Shown piece by piece: positions 13,601 through 37,330 of a DNA stretch of 64,000 bases (its first letter is position 1; each line of letters starts with the position of its first letter). The DNA lies in the NCBI GenBank assembly GCA_003993805.1, contig RSEF01000012.1, forward strand, positions 9,888,727 through 9,952,726, given 5' to 3'. A program made the translations under genes and the position numbers. Below the pieces are notes generated by a model. It had not been told where the DNA came from. It ran no database searches and was given only the letters and a program-made list of their open reading frames with translations. This DNA comes from Himantopus leucocephalus. Its lineage: Eukaryota > Chordata > Aves > Charadriiformes > Recurvirostridae.

Positions 13601-15941
13601 GGCTAGCAGCAAACAAATCTCTAAAAGCAAAGGCCTGGCTCCCTAACTTCATGTCAGTCTGGATGCCTTAAACAAATTCACACTGATAACATATATCAAC
13701 AAAGTGTATTTGGGAACCAAGAGAAATGAAATAGTTTTCTGACCCGTAAAGAAAGACAAGTTCAGAAACCAAGTTCTCATCATCCACTCAGCAAGCTGTG
13801 CTTAGTCAGTCTATCCTTCCCTACAAGCTTATTTACAAAGAACAAAAAGCAGTATTTCCCCCACCCATCCACAATATACACCCTGTGCATGGAAAGGAGA
13901 CAGNNNNNNNNNNNNNNNNNNNNNNNNNNNNNNNNNNNNNNNNNNNNNNNNNNNNNNNNNNNNNNNNNNNNNNNNNNNNNNNNNNNNNNNNNNNNNNNNN
14001 NNNACCCACTGGCAGCATTACTGAGAAGTGTGTCAAAACAGTCAGTAGACCTGAGAGGGACTGACAGTACCTGTAGGAGACTTGACTTTCCCTTCTGCAC
14101 CTGGTGAAGATGAAGCTGTGCCATTGGACGAACGGGACGACCTCTGGTTGTCCCTTTTACTTTGAGGAGATTCTTTCATTCGGTTCACAACATCTTCAGA
14201 GAGCTGAAACATACATGCGTGGGAAAGAAATTAACTAGGTCAACTCTTAAAGTATGTATATTTCACTGTAGAAGCTCCCCATTTGTTAGTTTCCATGCTA
14301 CTGCAAAAGTATTGCGAGTTACCTCATTTCAATGAGGTCCTTCGAATCCAGGTGATCAACATCTGTACATTGACTTTACATTTTAAAAAAACATACCCTA
14401 TCAGTGATAAAACCTCCAATCTACTGAACCTAAAGGCTTCACTGGACAATGACCCCTTGAGTAGGGACATGTTTACCAGAAGTGGAAGGAAAGGAATTAA
14501 GCAGGTTGTAAGTCCATCTATTTGGTCCAAGGGGCTTCTCACAGCACAGTTAAGATTGACCCCTTCCTCCTCCCAAGGTCAGAGGTTCTGTACCAACTGT
14601 TCTGGCTCCAGAACAAAACGACATGAGGTTGTTTCCCCACCTGGGCTGATCACAGTAGAAGACAGATTTTCAGCTATGCCACTGTAAGCCCAGTTAACAG
14701 TATTTTTAACATCTTCATTATATGTTGTTATCATGCCAAATTCCTGGTTATGGAAACTGTTTTTTAAAAACATAAGTCTGTAAAAAGCGACGCTTAGGTA
14801 AGGCCAGGCTCAGTAAAACTACTTTTATACATATAGCTTCNAAAAAAAAAAAAAAAAACCTTAAACTAAAGCACCAGAACAAATGACATCTATTGTAGGT
14901 CAGGATGAGTCCTCAAGGGGTCCCTGCCTATATCCTGTAAAGAGAAATCAGGCAATAATAACTTTACCTCCATCAAGCACTTTAAAAACGAGATTGGCAC
15001 AATCTTAGTTAACTTTTGTCAAATGATTAGTCAAAATGGGATGAAAAATAAGTCACCACAGCAAAACACACTCTGCAAGCTCATTTCAGACAAATCTTAG
15101 GGGAAAACCAGATAAAGGCATGAAGATGCAACACCAATGAAAATTATGGTAGTAATAAAAAAAAGACTTAAATTACCAATGAAACATAGGGAAAGAAATC
15201 TTGATGGGGAAAACCATGCTCCTTAATCATACCACCACCACTCTCCAGGGCTTGTTTTCACAACACATACATGTAGATGTCCGATCAAAGTTCAGGAAGC
15301 AGCTTCCCACTGCCCCTCCTACAAACACCCCTCATCCTCACTAACCCCCACAACCTCTTATCTCCCTGCATGTTCAGACAGCGGTGTTTTGCCAAGGCTC
15401 TTGGTATCATTAATAGGGGCAGAGGTGTCTCCTCTTGGATGCCCTCAGAGCCAGGCAGTGCCTTTAGCATCAAACTGCTTGCAAAGCACAAGGCAGGGGC
15501 AAAACAGGGTCATCAAGCAGTGAGGGGGGAAAGAGGGTTGAGAGCAGAGTTTGGAAGAGGAGATAAAGGGCTCAAGAAAAGCCATGCTCAGGCACTCAGC
15601 CCTCTTTCCCACCACTCTCCAGTCATCCCATCTCCTCTCCAAACCCCTGTTCCTTCAGCCTTACAGTTTTTCCTCCCTTCTTCCTTGCTGGTTTTCCCCG
15701 CTCACCCCCTGCAGCCCCGTACCACATCCCCCGCCGTACCCTACCACTCCAGCAGGGCCCCCCTCAGCCCAGGTCCCTGCCTTCCACCCCCGTCCCCCGC
15801 AGCCTCCCTGCCTCCATCACCCGGCCCCGCGACGCCCGCCGGCCGCCTCACCCTGATGCCCTGCAGCACCCGGACTTGCTCCCGCTCATCCAGCCCGAAG
15901 GAGACCTTCCTGCCGCCGTGGCTGCTCTCGCTGCCCCCCAT
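10676..15941 (-). CDS. CHCHD6: CHCHD6 / MIC25, MICOS complex subunit, 5' four coding exons (partial)
   Basis: The product is a subunit of the MICOS complex, which sits at crista junctions of the mitochondrial inner membrane. Coding exons, in transcript order: 15852-15941, 14071-14203, 13069-13138 and 10676-10820. All junctions are GT-AG and the phases agree, giving 146 codons. The protein starts MGGSESS, a glycine-2 myristoylation context, followed by KVSFGLDEREQVRVLQGIR, the conserved CHCHD3/CHCHD6 N-terminus. Exon 2 continues with LSEDVVNRMKES. Exons 3-4 give a charged coiled coil (about residues 95-146) containing the family motif AKREREAA. The C-terminal CHCH domain is not in the window. 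The MGGSESS start and the VSFG..E..RVLQG motif favour CHCHD6 over its paralogue CHCHD3. Intron 2 contains a 100-N gap; intron 3 contains a CR1 fragment. Confidence 0.93.
11335..11386. other. Single-N junction flanked by a 24-bp direct duplication
   Basis: An N at 11,360 separates two identical 24-bp stretches, 11,335-11,358 and 11,363-11,386. This is the pattern left when overlapping contig ends are joined without merging. It lies in CHCHD6 intron 3 and affects no exon. Confidence 0.75.
11429..11960 (-). mobile_element. CR1 LINE 3' fragment, minus orientation
   Basis: The plus strand begins with a GAATCACAGAAT.A..TAGGT stretch followed by GGGACCTTTGAAGGTTATCTA. This is the reverse complement of the terminal 3' sequence of avian CR1. 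It continues through recognisable CR1 3'-UTR and ORF2 C-terminal reverse-complement segments, such as the region near 11,700-11,740 ending in GAGAACAGTCTGGC. It is 5'-truncated and diverged, lies in CHCHD6 intron 3, and has no intact frame. The boundary at the 11,960 end is approximate. Confidence 0.8.
13904..14003. other. Assembly gap of 100 N
   Basis: Exactly 100 undetermined bases lie in CHCHD6 intron 2, 67 bases from exon 2. The round length indicates a gap of unknown real size. Confidence 0.98.
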
Positions 15942-16310
15942 ACCGGCGGCGCGGGCGTTGGGGACGCCTCTCCCCTCCGCGCCCCCCTAACTCACACCGG
16001 GCTGCCGAGGCGAAGAGCACCTCTCCCCTTCCGCCGCCTGCCAACATACCCGCGTCCCATTGGCTGCCGGGTCCGCGGCGGCCAATAGCGAGGCGCGGTG
16101 CTGGCGGCGCGCCGCGGTGCAGGCTGGGGGTTGTAGGCTGCCGGCGGCGGCTGCGCAGGCGGTCTGAGGCGGCGCCGTAGCGAGCTGTGCTCCGAGACAG
16201 GTTACCGCTTTAACGGCATACCCACGGCGGAGCCGGGGCGTCTCCGGGCTCGGTTTGTAGCCGTCGGCCTCGCTAGGCCGCCGCCGCCTCCTCCTCCCCT
16301 CCCACACCTT
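15700..16310 (-). promoter_or_regulatory. CHCHD6: CHCHD6 CpG-island promoter with two CCAAT boxes
   Basis: GC content and CpG frequency rise sharply here compared with both sides. An inverted CCAAT box (ATTGG, 16,059-16,063) and a forward one (CCAAT, 16,082-16,086) lie 120-145 bases upstream of the CHCHD6 start codon at 15,941. NF-Y sites usually lie 60-100 bases upstream of transcription start, which would place that start near 15,980-16,010. No TATA box is seen. The start site is inferred. Confidence 0.7.
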
Positions 16311-16319
16311 CCTTTCTGA

Positions 16320-18590
16320 ACGCAGGATCAACCCACCCTGTGAACCTCCGCTGCCAGACACCCAACTCATGGGGTTCCCTCACTGGGTCAAAATTATGGA
16401 AGGAAGAAAACCAAACCACAACGTAACCACGCAGAAAATAAGCCAGGAAGGCACAAAGTTTTGCTCCAAGACTGAGGAACCACTCAGACATCCGTCACGG
16501 AGGATTCCAGGGCTGAGGAGCACCTGAGGGCATCCAGGCAATTCTCCCTTGGCAGCGCTGAGACAAAGCAGCTCCCAACGAGCCCAGCAAGGACATCCCC
16601 TCACCCCACCAGGAATCCCTCATCCACCTTCATACACGCCTTCTCCACAGTCCTTGAGGGAGCTCCCCACCCCAACATGCCAGCTCACATTTCTCTGGTG
16701 ATTGAAAACAAAGTTACAGTCTACAATTTCTAGTCAATTTTACAGCAGCCGCTCTGTGGGCAGAACTGACCTCTTCGCTCCTTTCAGCCACCCTGTTCCA
16801 GCGAGACCCACCCACTGTGTCGTTACCTGCCGTGACGGGCACACGTGTGGGTCCCGCATAGGTCAGGCCATCGCAGATACGGTCCCCGTCACCAGGCACG
16901 GTCGATCCACAGCCTAAACCAAAGGAATGAGAAAGAAGATAATGTATCACACAAGCAGCTGGACCGAGAAACCGCAGCTTTGAAGGATCTTTTCCAAATA
17001 AATTTTCTGCACTCCCAGAAATACAGGCCACGTGATGACCTAGACAATTTCATGCATTTGTGACTAGGCAGTTAGCGGAGCCTTGGTACTGACACGCTAC
17101 TTATCTACTTCTTAGTAGCACATTGGAGCAGTTTTAACTGTTTAATGCTTATTCTTCACCGCAGCTAATGTGGCAACTGCAGCCTTGACTCAGCAGTGGG
17201 ACTCTGGCCAGCTTTAAGGGACTATCTAGGACTCTGCCCCCCAAGATAACCAGGCCTCTTCTACAGCACGCTCCTGGAAGCAGGGAATATTTTTGTTATT
17301 TGTGTAGTACCTTGTACGCTGGGGACTCGTCCCATTGCTCAAGTTCAAGACAAGGGCACTACATCGCGGTACTGTCAGCTGTTTGCACTGCAGTACAGTA
17401 ACACTGCACATGTCCGCTGCAAGAGCAAAGGTCTGGCTAAAGTCAAACCATGATCCCGCCCAGAACACTCTCACCAGCCTCGTTTATTTCTAATCTGCCA
17501 CCTGCTCTGTTCATTTGATGGCACCCAGTTTTTGTATTGAAAAATCTCATGAACAGTCAATTCCTTATTGGCCTCCTCTGTCTTCCCGGGATTTCACAGA
17601 CGTGCATCATTGCTATTCCAGGCTGGTGAGTTCTCAACCTTTTAATTGCTCCTCCAGCAGTCGTCCCATAACTTGGATTATTCTTCTCATTCTTCCTTAG
17701 GCCTTTTTCAGGTGTAACTCCAGCCAGGTGCCAGGCATCATCTGCAAAGATCCAGGAGGGAGAGTGGGCAAAGACAAACAAAACTGCACTTCACACCTAC
17801 AGCTGTGCCTTCCTGTGATCTCCAAGAGCCTGAGGACCCCCAACAGGGCCCACAACCTGCGGGACACTGATGTGGAAGCAGCCGTGATAATGGTGAAGCT
17901 GTACAGCAACGTGAACACCTCTCCACCTATGCAGGAGCGGAGGATGCCGTCATAGTTAACTCCTATGGTAGCATCTCCTAGGGCAGAGTTTTCTGCAGGG
18001 AACCTGGAAGGAGCTCTGTAAGGTCGTACCACACAATGACCCAATCCCAAGGTCACCCCCCCTCCCCAGCCTGTACCCCCACCAAAGAGAACCTGAGGGC
18101 TGCTGATTACCGCCAGCACACTTCACTGTTACTCAGCAGCTATCACATCTTCCCTGCAGCGAGAAAATTAGTCCCGATACACAATGTTCATTACAAAGCC
18201 CAGAACAAGAAATAAACAAGAGTCAATTCCAACTTCCACATAAGGCTTTTCCCAAGCAACCAAGAAAGATATCCTATAGCAAAGACCCCCGATACTAGAC
18301 ATGCCCAGGAACAGCAAGATCTAGTTACCAAGAGAAGAGTCAAAAGCTTCACTGACAATTATTTAGACGTGGAGGCCACTCTCTGCAGTCATCTGCTGTC
18401 CTAGTAACAGTTTTCCAAGAAGGAAAGATCCATCTTTGACAAAAAGACATCATGTTATTCCATTATTATCTGCCATATTTGTTCAGGGCTTTAAAAAAAA
18501 AAACAAACCACACACAAAAAACCACGAAGGCTACTTTTTCTCCATAATATGGATCATTTGAGAAAGAAAGTAGGACCATTTATGCCAAAC
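16320..18590. other. Intergenic stretch between CHCHD6 promoter and TPRA1 3' end
   Basis: No conserved exon, RNA gene or repeat family is recognisable. The longest frame is a 140-codon minus-strand frame at 17,697-18,119. It resembles no known protein and has no supporting splice or promoter signals. The interval is about 2.3 kb if TPRA1 uses its distal poly(A) site. Confidence 0.5.
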
Positions 18591-18595
18591 TTAAT

Positions 18596-18609
18596 TTTAT
18601 TTCTTTATT
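18596..18609 (-). terminator. TPRA1: Distal candidate poly(A) signals of TPRA1 (two AATAAA)
   Basis: On the minus strand AATAAA occurs at 18,609-18,604 and again at 18,601-18,596, followed downstream by a T-rich stretch. Use of these signals would give TPRA1 a 3' UTR of about 2.6 kb. The alternative signal at 20,319-20,314 gives about 0.86 kb. The sequence alone cannot decide between them. Confidence 0.4.
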
Positions 18610-19302
18610 TTACAAACAAAAATATACATTTATTCTATATTTTCTCTCTTTGCATCCCCCTCACACACATAACACACTTCTGCTCAAGGACCATTGGGAA
18701 TATGGCCCAAAGCATTATATATACATAAAAATACAACAGGAGGAAGGTCAGTCCATGACCTAGCGCAGAAGCTCCTCAGCAGCAGAATGCGGGACACTCC
18801 AGAAATACTGGAGTCCTGCCAGCAAAGGACAGGATGGACGTGTTGACCACCTGCACAGGTGATCCTTCAGCAAATACTCCTTGGGACGGAAAAGCTGTTG
18901 CCCCTTTATTTCTCAACTGCTTTAAGACCTTCATATCTCTTGGCTCTGTCCAAGGCCCACCAACTCCAGGAAAGCTTTGTAGGTTTCCCCACACTTTCCA
19001 ACAGCAGCTCGGGATCAGTGTTGTAAGCAGCATTAGAGGCAGCAGCTGGGCAATTCCAGCACCACATTATCCATCCCTTCTAGAGTAAGCAAGCAAGCGT
19101 GGCTCAGGCTGATTCACAGCAAGTGACGGGAGGAGCATGGAACACTTCTCTCTAATGCGGCGAGGGCCGACTTGCCGAGTTGCTTGTCCAGCCCTTACAC
19201 AGTCATTGCATGGAAGGGAAATGTGAACGGCTGTTGACCCACAAGACAATTCAGCTCTTGCACATGGACAAACGGAAGCCTTTTTTCCTCAAAAGTAAAT
19301 TA

Positions 19303-19328
19303 AAAAAAAAAAGGGGGGGGGGAGGGGG
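19303..19328. repeat. Poly(A)/poly(G) homopolymer run
   Basis: A run of A is followed directly by a run of G, then AGGGGG. It lies within or just beyond the TPRA1 3' UTR and is prone to length error in short-read assembly. Confidence 0.85.
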
Positions 19329-20313
19329 CTGTTGTTTGTTTTCAAGGTGCCAGTGCTACTTAGAGGCCTGCAGGGCAAAGTCCACAGGCAGAAGAGAGAG
19401 GCTGCATTGTTCATTAACAAAAAAAGATAAGCAAAGGGCCTGCATAGTTTTGGCAACTAATATGAACTTTGTGTTCTGACCCAAGCTTTCCCTATGGAGG
19501 GAACACCTGGTAGCAAATGCTTTCCCCTACTTGCTCATGATCCAGACTAACATCTCCACACTGCATGACGATTTCCCAGAAACTCTTACCTCAATACTCT
19601 CCAGGAACAGCAGTGAGTTGGGGCAAGGGATTCACACAGTCCCCAAATGTTTCAAATTCCCTCTTTCTACCACCTCTAGTGGAAAGTTGCTATTGCTTAT
19701 AGCAGATCTCTACCTACCTGGAGGACTCAGGTAGGAAAGCACCCCCAAAGCTAGAGGAACACACCTCTTCATCCTTGGTGAGCACAGTATGTCCCAGAAA
19801 CCGGTCTGATGCAGCTTTCAGCTGAACAGTCCCTGGATTGGAACACGATGTCTTGAAACTGCGTGCCAGACAGCTCAGACAACAGTAGTCCCTTTTCCAG
19901 CATGGAAGATGTTACTAAGAAGTTCCAGATAGTCTTTAAACGAACCATGCTCCACATGCACGTAAGTATTTTCAACACATCAAGCCATAAAACCTATTCA
20001 GACCAGCAGAAGTCTGGGGATCTGAACTGCAACATAAGAGAAGGACACTGCCAGAGAAACACATCCATCTCCCACTTGCCTCCCAACTTAAAACACCAGC
20101 CAGCTTGATTCTAGCACACCTATGGTGTTTGAGAGTTTCCAGTCACTAAACGCTGACAGCTTGGACTCATCATGGGCTTCTGCTCTGCCTCAAGCACCTC
20201 AACATCTCTGGAGCCTTCATCTGCAGAGTCAGCTTCCTCCTTCACAGCACTCTCCAACACCCTGACAGAGCCATGAAGAAGCGTGCAGATGGAAAACGCA
20301 CCTACCTCACTGG

Positions 20314-20319
20314 TTTATT
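20314..20319 (-). terminator. TPRA1: Proximal candidate poly(A) signal of TPRA1
   Basis: AATAAA on the minus strand lies 860 bases past the TPRA1 stop codon at 21,178. It is the nearest canonical signal that I found downstream of the stop. Use is not proven. Confidence 0.4.
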
Positions 20320-21177
20320 CTTGAAACTCAGCCCTGATTCAGTGTTGTCACCTAGGTTTTCCTGTGAGCTCACATGCACAGCAGTACAGCCTCCATAGAA
20401 TGTTTCACAGCTACTTCAGCTCAGCTAGACAGCAAGTCTGTCCTTCTGTCACCCTATTGTTTAGTCAGCTCGTATCCACGCCGCTGGCTACTAGCCCCAC
20501 AAAATGCTCCCAGGGCACAAAGAACAGTTCATTCCTCTTCATACCTCTCTTCTCCTTCCCACACAGAACACTCCTTTTAACCCCTAGCAACTGCAATTCA
20601 TTATTTTCATCAGTATTAACTGAAACCAGAGATGAGCCCAGCTGACCAGCTTCCCTCTGCAGACACTGCTATCACCACCTGCGCTGTTGCATTATGACAA
20701 GACATGGGCAACCATGCTGCTTGAAAGAGCCCAGGAAGACCATGTTTGGTGTCAACCCCCGAACTCTTTCTATATACATACAATACAGCAGTCAAATCAA
20801 CACTCTCTTCCCTAAACGCCATTCCCCTAATTGGCAGACAAGTGCTTTCAGTCATTGAAAAGGAAGAGGTGCCAGTCAGGCCTGTCTTCTGGGTCATAGT
20901 CACATCTGGAACACGGAGGATCAGGAAGGTTCAGTGTTTATACATTTATGAACAAAACTGTTCTACATTTTTCTCAGGTAGCAACAGAAAATGTTCTTTC
21001 CAACAGGGTTTGGGCTACCAACTTAGTTCCACAATAGGTTTCGGAAATCCTAAGGAAGAGAGGAAAGCCATGGCAGATAGCCAAGGACAGATTTCCAACG
21101 GACATCCTAACGGCTGTGGTTATCAGGGAGTTTGGAAGGAAAGGAATGAGGCATTGTGTGAAGCGGGTAGCCCTGCC

Positions 21178-31999
<10,822 letters not shown>

Positions 32000-34900
32000 G
32001 GACTGGAATATCCTGACTTCCTTCTGGTCCAGGTCAAACACAGTGCAAGACAACCACAGCAGAGACAAAAAGCAACATTAAATCAGTTGTGAGTGAGTCA
32101 GAGCTAAAAAACACATCCCTGCTATTAGGCTCCTCCATAACCGCTTCCTGCTTGTTACAGCAAATTATCATCATCAGAAAGACTGTATTACACAAAGAAA
32201 TGGCACCTGCCCTTACTCCGCACGCAGCCATTAAGGTGGACAGTACAAAAACACTGTCTTGTATCAAAGTAACAAGCACCTTCAAAATAGCATAATACTA
32301 TGCTGGATTAAATTTTGTGATTTTTTGAGCTTTGGCAGATTCATAGAAGAAATCAAGACTCAGCAGCAATACATGGCATTATCAGATGGAGACATGAACT
32401 CTGCTGTACCAGAACATTAATTACCGTTCTAGCTCCTAAGATCAAGAAGTTATAGCCAATGATTTGATTTAAACTATTGCAAAGAAAAAATGAAGTCCCC
32501 TACCTAAAACTGGTTGCTGCTACCAACCCCACAGTCTGAGAGCGGGAGAGCCTCACGTACTTTTACTTAAAGGGACTGTATGGACTCTTTATCTTCCAAA
32601 ACCAACCCTGGCAAAAGCTAAGAGTCAGCATTTTTCTTCCAGCCCTCTGCAAGCCACCGGAACTATTCTGATTTTAAGCAGAAGAGGAAGGCTGTGAAAA
32701 GACAGCACCCTTCTAAAACCCTGTTAGCATGAAGGCCTCCAGCTTCTTTACATCCACCAGTCTCAATTGCATTGCACTTCTCAAACACAGATCAGCATCA
32801 TCACCAGTAGTTTACAAACCCAGAACCAGATGCAGTCCTACCTAACAGGCTTCCTAAGGTCAAACCCTTGGGCAGCAGAGAGCTATGGTCAGAATCAGAA
32901 GAGTCATGGCACTCGGTTCTTTTGCCTACCCTACCTTATACCTCTCCTGCACCTTGCAAAGATGACAAGACAGAACTTCCCATTCCCCTGATAAAACTTT
33001 TTTGAGCTGCCTTCCCCAAGAGAACATTCACATCTTTTCTGCCACCTGTCCATTCCCCAGGCCCTACGCTGCTGTAATATTAACTGTCCCTCCAGAAATA
33101 AAAGTGAAACTCTGCTCTGCCATCCATAAAACTCCACATGCTTCATGCCTGTGCCAGTGGCTTTGGTAGAAACAACAGCAGTAGCAGTTTATCCCTTTGT
33201 TAGTTCTACAATCACCTTGGAGGCTGAAGTGGGTGATGGTACACAGTACTTCAGAGCAGCATTTAGTATATAGTAAAGTTTTGACCTGGTTTACCTTACT
33301 AAGCCTGCTCCTGATTCAATGCATCACCTTGTGCAAATCCTCTCCTCTTCCCACCCTAAAACAGCAACGCTCACCTTAAGGCACTTGACCAGCTATGAGC
33401 TGAATGCAAACACAAGGTCCTATCATCACTCCTGGCACTCCCCAAAAATGCAGTCACAGACAACACACAGATTAAAAAAAAAAATCTCTATCAACTGGCA
33501 TCTTAAAGATATACATTTCCACAGGCAGTGCTCTAGCAGTCTGTGTGCTATAGTCAATCCAGGATTCATCTCAAAAAAAAAACTCCCTGTTCGACTTTAG
33601 CCCTGGCTGGCATGACAAAAACTGACAGCCCTCATGACAGGACTCAGAAGGTATCTTCCCTGTGAGGTTCTGGGTGACTCACAAGTCGGAAAGAATCAAC
33701 ACAGCCCTGTGTCATCTGTTGAGCTTTTAAAGTTCAGTAGCACCTTCCCCACAAACTGCTCGAGACCGTCAGCCATAGACTCTTCTTTCTCTTCAGAGGC
33801 CGAGACTCCTCCCAGGTCTTCTGAGGGGTAAGGGCATCATCCCACCCTCAGCTAACAAACCCTCCCTTTAATTCATCCATGCTGACAGATACTTGCTGAG
33901 CTGGGATTTTTCTTTTGCGACTGCCGTATGCTGTGCTACACAAGAGACGACACATTAAATAAACACATGCAGACCTGGAAAGATCAACTTTTCCGCTGAG
34001 ATGGCAAAATTTGTGCCAAAAATCCTAATTCTAGTAGAGGTTCCAGCAAACAACCTTCATATTCTGGACTTATCTCTCTTCCCTCCAGCTTCTCACTTCT
34101 CTGAATTGACACCATTGAGAATGATTTTCCGTTAATAATTTTGCTCCATTCTCTTCCTCTGAAACACCACTGCATCTCAGCAGCAGCAAGAACAAGTATG
34201 TTCATATTTGCCAACACAGAAAAAAATTCTACTGAATTTTTTAAAAAAAGCTGGGAAAGGGTAGACCTTTCAGAGGTAGACCTCACAGAGAATGGGCAGA
34301 ATAACATCATTAACTGCGAACCATCACAACCTCCTAATATCTCTTCTGGGACAAAGAATTCAATCTGCCTGTCACACTGAAAACAGCTCGAGCATAAAGC
34401 TGCGAGAGAATTACATGGGAAAAACATCTTCCTTATAAAAAGAACAAACAAGCTCCATTCTTTTTCCCTAGAAGCCACCACTATCACACAACAGCAGCAA
34501 GCTGCTGATAAGGAGAGGAGTTGGCCACATGTAACAGAGCTCCAGTCACGAGGTTTCAAAGGGCAAAGCAGAATTGAGCTTACCTCTCAGCCAGGCTGCT
34601 CACTACAGTCTCGTATTAGTATCCTATTCTTCCTCCCAAGATGGAGTATATACATAAAGGCAGAGCAACAGAACATCCGACAGATAAAAAAGGGCAGCCA
34701 AAGCCGTCAGCCAGACAGCACAATCCCCATGCTTTTCTAATAGCTGAGGCCTACAGCAAGGATGTGAACTGTCCCATTCCTGTCGAAATCGCCAGCAAAA
34801 ATTCCACAACAACGGGACCAGGAACTGATGGCAAGGATCCGGCTAGTTTTTGTCATCCCCAGCAACACTGCCCCTTGCAGCACACTGTCCAAACCCTTGC

Positions 34901-36522
34901 CCTGTCTAGTCCAAAATAAATCCAGTCAGCTGAGCATATCCAAGAGATCACTCACCACACCCTGCCTCCACGGGGGATGTTCACTTCAGCCAGCCCAACC
35001 TACGCAACGAGGGTAATATCACCCAGTAGCCACATAAAAGGAAACCAGTGCCGCAGTCCTGGTTTGCCTTTTTCTTCTAGCAGGCAGCTCTATTCACCAT
35101 ACACCTGAAAACAAAATAAAATTGTTTTCTACACTACCGCTGAGTAGCGTAGGTTTTCTACACTACACTTTCTACACTCAGCCTGAATTGGCTGAGAAGC
35201 ATTCCCCTGTCCAGGCGCTGGACTCCCAAGCTGCATTCAGACCAAGAACATCCCCACAACTCACAGGTTGCTGGGACAGAGTGCTGGGGAAGGCTCAGCT
35301 GCACCTGCAGTGAAAATGATCGCCTGTCACCGAGGGGATGTCATTTCTTGATTCACGGCACCATAACCGTATCAGAGCTCAGTGAAATTCAGGGCTCAGA
35401 TCACTGGCAATTCTCTGTGCTCTTAAAGCTCAAGCACGTAAAGGTGAATTACACACTACCAGAGTTTCAGCTCTAATAAAACAATGAAAGTTTTTTTCTT
35501 TCTTTCTGAAAGTGGTATCAGAGAATCTTGCAAGTACAGATCATAGGAGGGTTAAGATTTCTCCCTAAAACGCTGTATTTGTGCAAGAGAAAACCGCACT
35601 GACCAGTTTCCTGCTTAAATATCACTGTTACTTCAATAACTTAAATGCTTAAAAAGAAAACAAAAAAAAAAGAAAGAGCCCTTTTTTTCCTCTTCCTTTT
35701 CAAGACAGCTCTTCAAATCTCACTCTTGCTCACAACAGCTGTATTTTGCATTTTACCCTTAGAACAAACTCACAAGACAAGGATTTTCATAACCAGTGAC
35801 AGAGAACAGTTTTCCCTCTTTTCTCCAAGTTTCATTTTCACATCTTGTTCTGAACTAAACTTAAAAAGAAAGGAACTGTAATGCTAAAAACAACCAAAGA
35901 AAAATACCAGAAGCAGAAGTCTCAATAATAATCCAAACTCATCAGACAGAGAATCCAACTTCAGAGATGCCTTTCAGAAATAAGTATCCTCACTTTTTTG
36001 GCGTTTGGTTTTGGTGTTTTTTTTCCCCCTCTAGAAGGTGGGTGCACAGACAACAAGCAAGAAGGCGGCAAGTGAGGCAGAGTAAGAGTACACGGTCACT
36101 TCATTCTATGCTGGCAAAGAAGCACTGTCTATTTTAAAGGCTGCTAAAGGAACCAGAGAGCTGGAGAAAAACCTTGTTACTTTCTGCCCTTAAGGCCAGG
36201 CAGAGGTGCCTCTGGAAGCTCCCAGGCTGCAAAAGCAGGCACAGAGCTGCCTCCCAGGGACGCGCTGGAGTGTTTGCGAAGGGCAGGGCAGAAACCCAGA
36301 GAGCAGCGAGGCCCGACCCGGCCACCGGTAGCCTGCGGGCCGGTACCGACTGTACCCGAAGACCCGCAGCGACCCCGGGCAGGGCAAGAAGCTTTTTTTT
36401 CCTACCTGGCAACCTGTAGGCAAAAACCAGGCAGCGGGGCAGCGAGGCACGGGCTGCTAAAGCCCGGGTGGTACGTCCCGGCTCCCCTCTCACCCGGGGC
36501 CTCGCACCGCACCGCCGCTCAC
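32000..36522 (-). other. TPRA1: Presumed TPRA1 5'-UTR intron
   Basis: This stretch separates the first TPRA1 coding exon from the CpG island. A strong minus-strand donor (CTGAG|gtgagc) ends a possible untranslated first exon at 36,523. A 191-codon minus-strand frame at 33,984-34,559 resembles nothing known and has no flanking splice logic, so I treat it as chance. No other gene was recognised. Confidence 0.55.
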
Positions 36523-37330
36523 CTCAGCGGGCCGCGGCCCCCGCCGCAGCCAGGCCGTACCGCCGGGGCAGGCTCCGCCGCCCCGGGCTGAGGTGCCCCG
36601 GCGCCCCTCCCCGTGAGCCCCTCCCCGTAGGCCCCCCAGCCGGCGCCGGCCCCGCTCCTACCCGCCGCGGGCCCGGCCCGCCCGGCCCTGCCTCCCCGCC
36701 GACGGCGCTCAGTCGCGGGGGCCCAGCCCCGCCATCCCAGGCCCCGGCCCCGCCGCTCCCCTCAGCCAGGGAGCGTCGCTGAAGAGCGGCCCAAGCAGAG
36801 CGCCGCGCCACCAGAACCAGGGCAGACGCCTTGTCGGCCGGGCCCAGAGGCGCTATTGAGAGAGGGTCCCCGAGAGAGGTACCGCTTCGGCCAATCAGAG
36901 ACCAAGCTGAGAGAGGTGCTGTCATAGAGGCCAAAAGAAATAGCGGCGCGAGCCAATGGGAAGGGGCGGGAGGCGGGACTCCAGGGCCGGGCCTGCCGCG
37001 CGTTAAAGGTGCTCTGTCCTCGTCCGGACCCCCGCGGGGAGGGGAGCAGAGGGCGAGGGCGGCCTCGGCGGCAGCTGTCACCACCGGGGCGCTAAACCGC
37101 CGGCCCGGCCCGGCCCTGAAACGGGTGGGAGGAACAAAACCTCCTAGTGAGCTCCAGTGCTGAGCCCCACTGCCAGGGGCCAGGTCTACCCCGGGGCCGC
37201 TCTCCTCCTCTGACAGGCCCTGCCGCCATCTTGGTGCGGAGCGTGGGCCAGGACCCTGTCCTGGCACAGGCAGGAGGTGTTGGACGCGGCCGGTAACGTG
37301 CAGGCTCTGTTACAGCCCGGTGGTATCACC
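36180..37330 (-). promoter_or_regulatory. TPRA1: TPRA1 CpG-island promoter with CCAAT and GC boxes
   Basis: This is a dense CpG island. CCAAT boxes lie at 36,891-36,895 and 36,953-36,957, with a GC box (GGGGCGGG) at 36,963-36,970. A donor at 36,522/36,523 on the minus strand suggests an untranslated first exon starting roughly at 36,800. A YY1-type motif (GCCGCCATCTT, i.e. AAGATGGCGGC on the minus strand) lies at 37,222-37,232. The assignment to TPRA1 rests on position and strand; the start site is inferred. Confidence 0.65.

Noticed and set aside
15277..15990. 237-codon plus-strand frame over the CHCHD6 promoter
   Set aside because: It is proline- and serine-rich because of local GC and C-rich composition, runs antisense over CHCHD6 exon 1, and resembles no protein.
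17697..18119. 140-codon minus-strand frame between CHCHD6 and TPRA1
   Set aside because: Considered as an exon or gene remnant, but no conserved motif is visible and no splice sites fit.
33984..34559. 191-codon minus-strand frame in the TPRA1 5' intron
   Set aside because: No recognisable family, no splice or promoter context; taken as chance.
36524..37267. 247-codon minus-strand frame in the TPRA1 CpG island
   Set aside because: Open only because stop codons are rare in GC-rich sequence; Gly/Pro/Arg-rich with no homologue. Most of it precedes or overlaps the inferred untranslated first exon.
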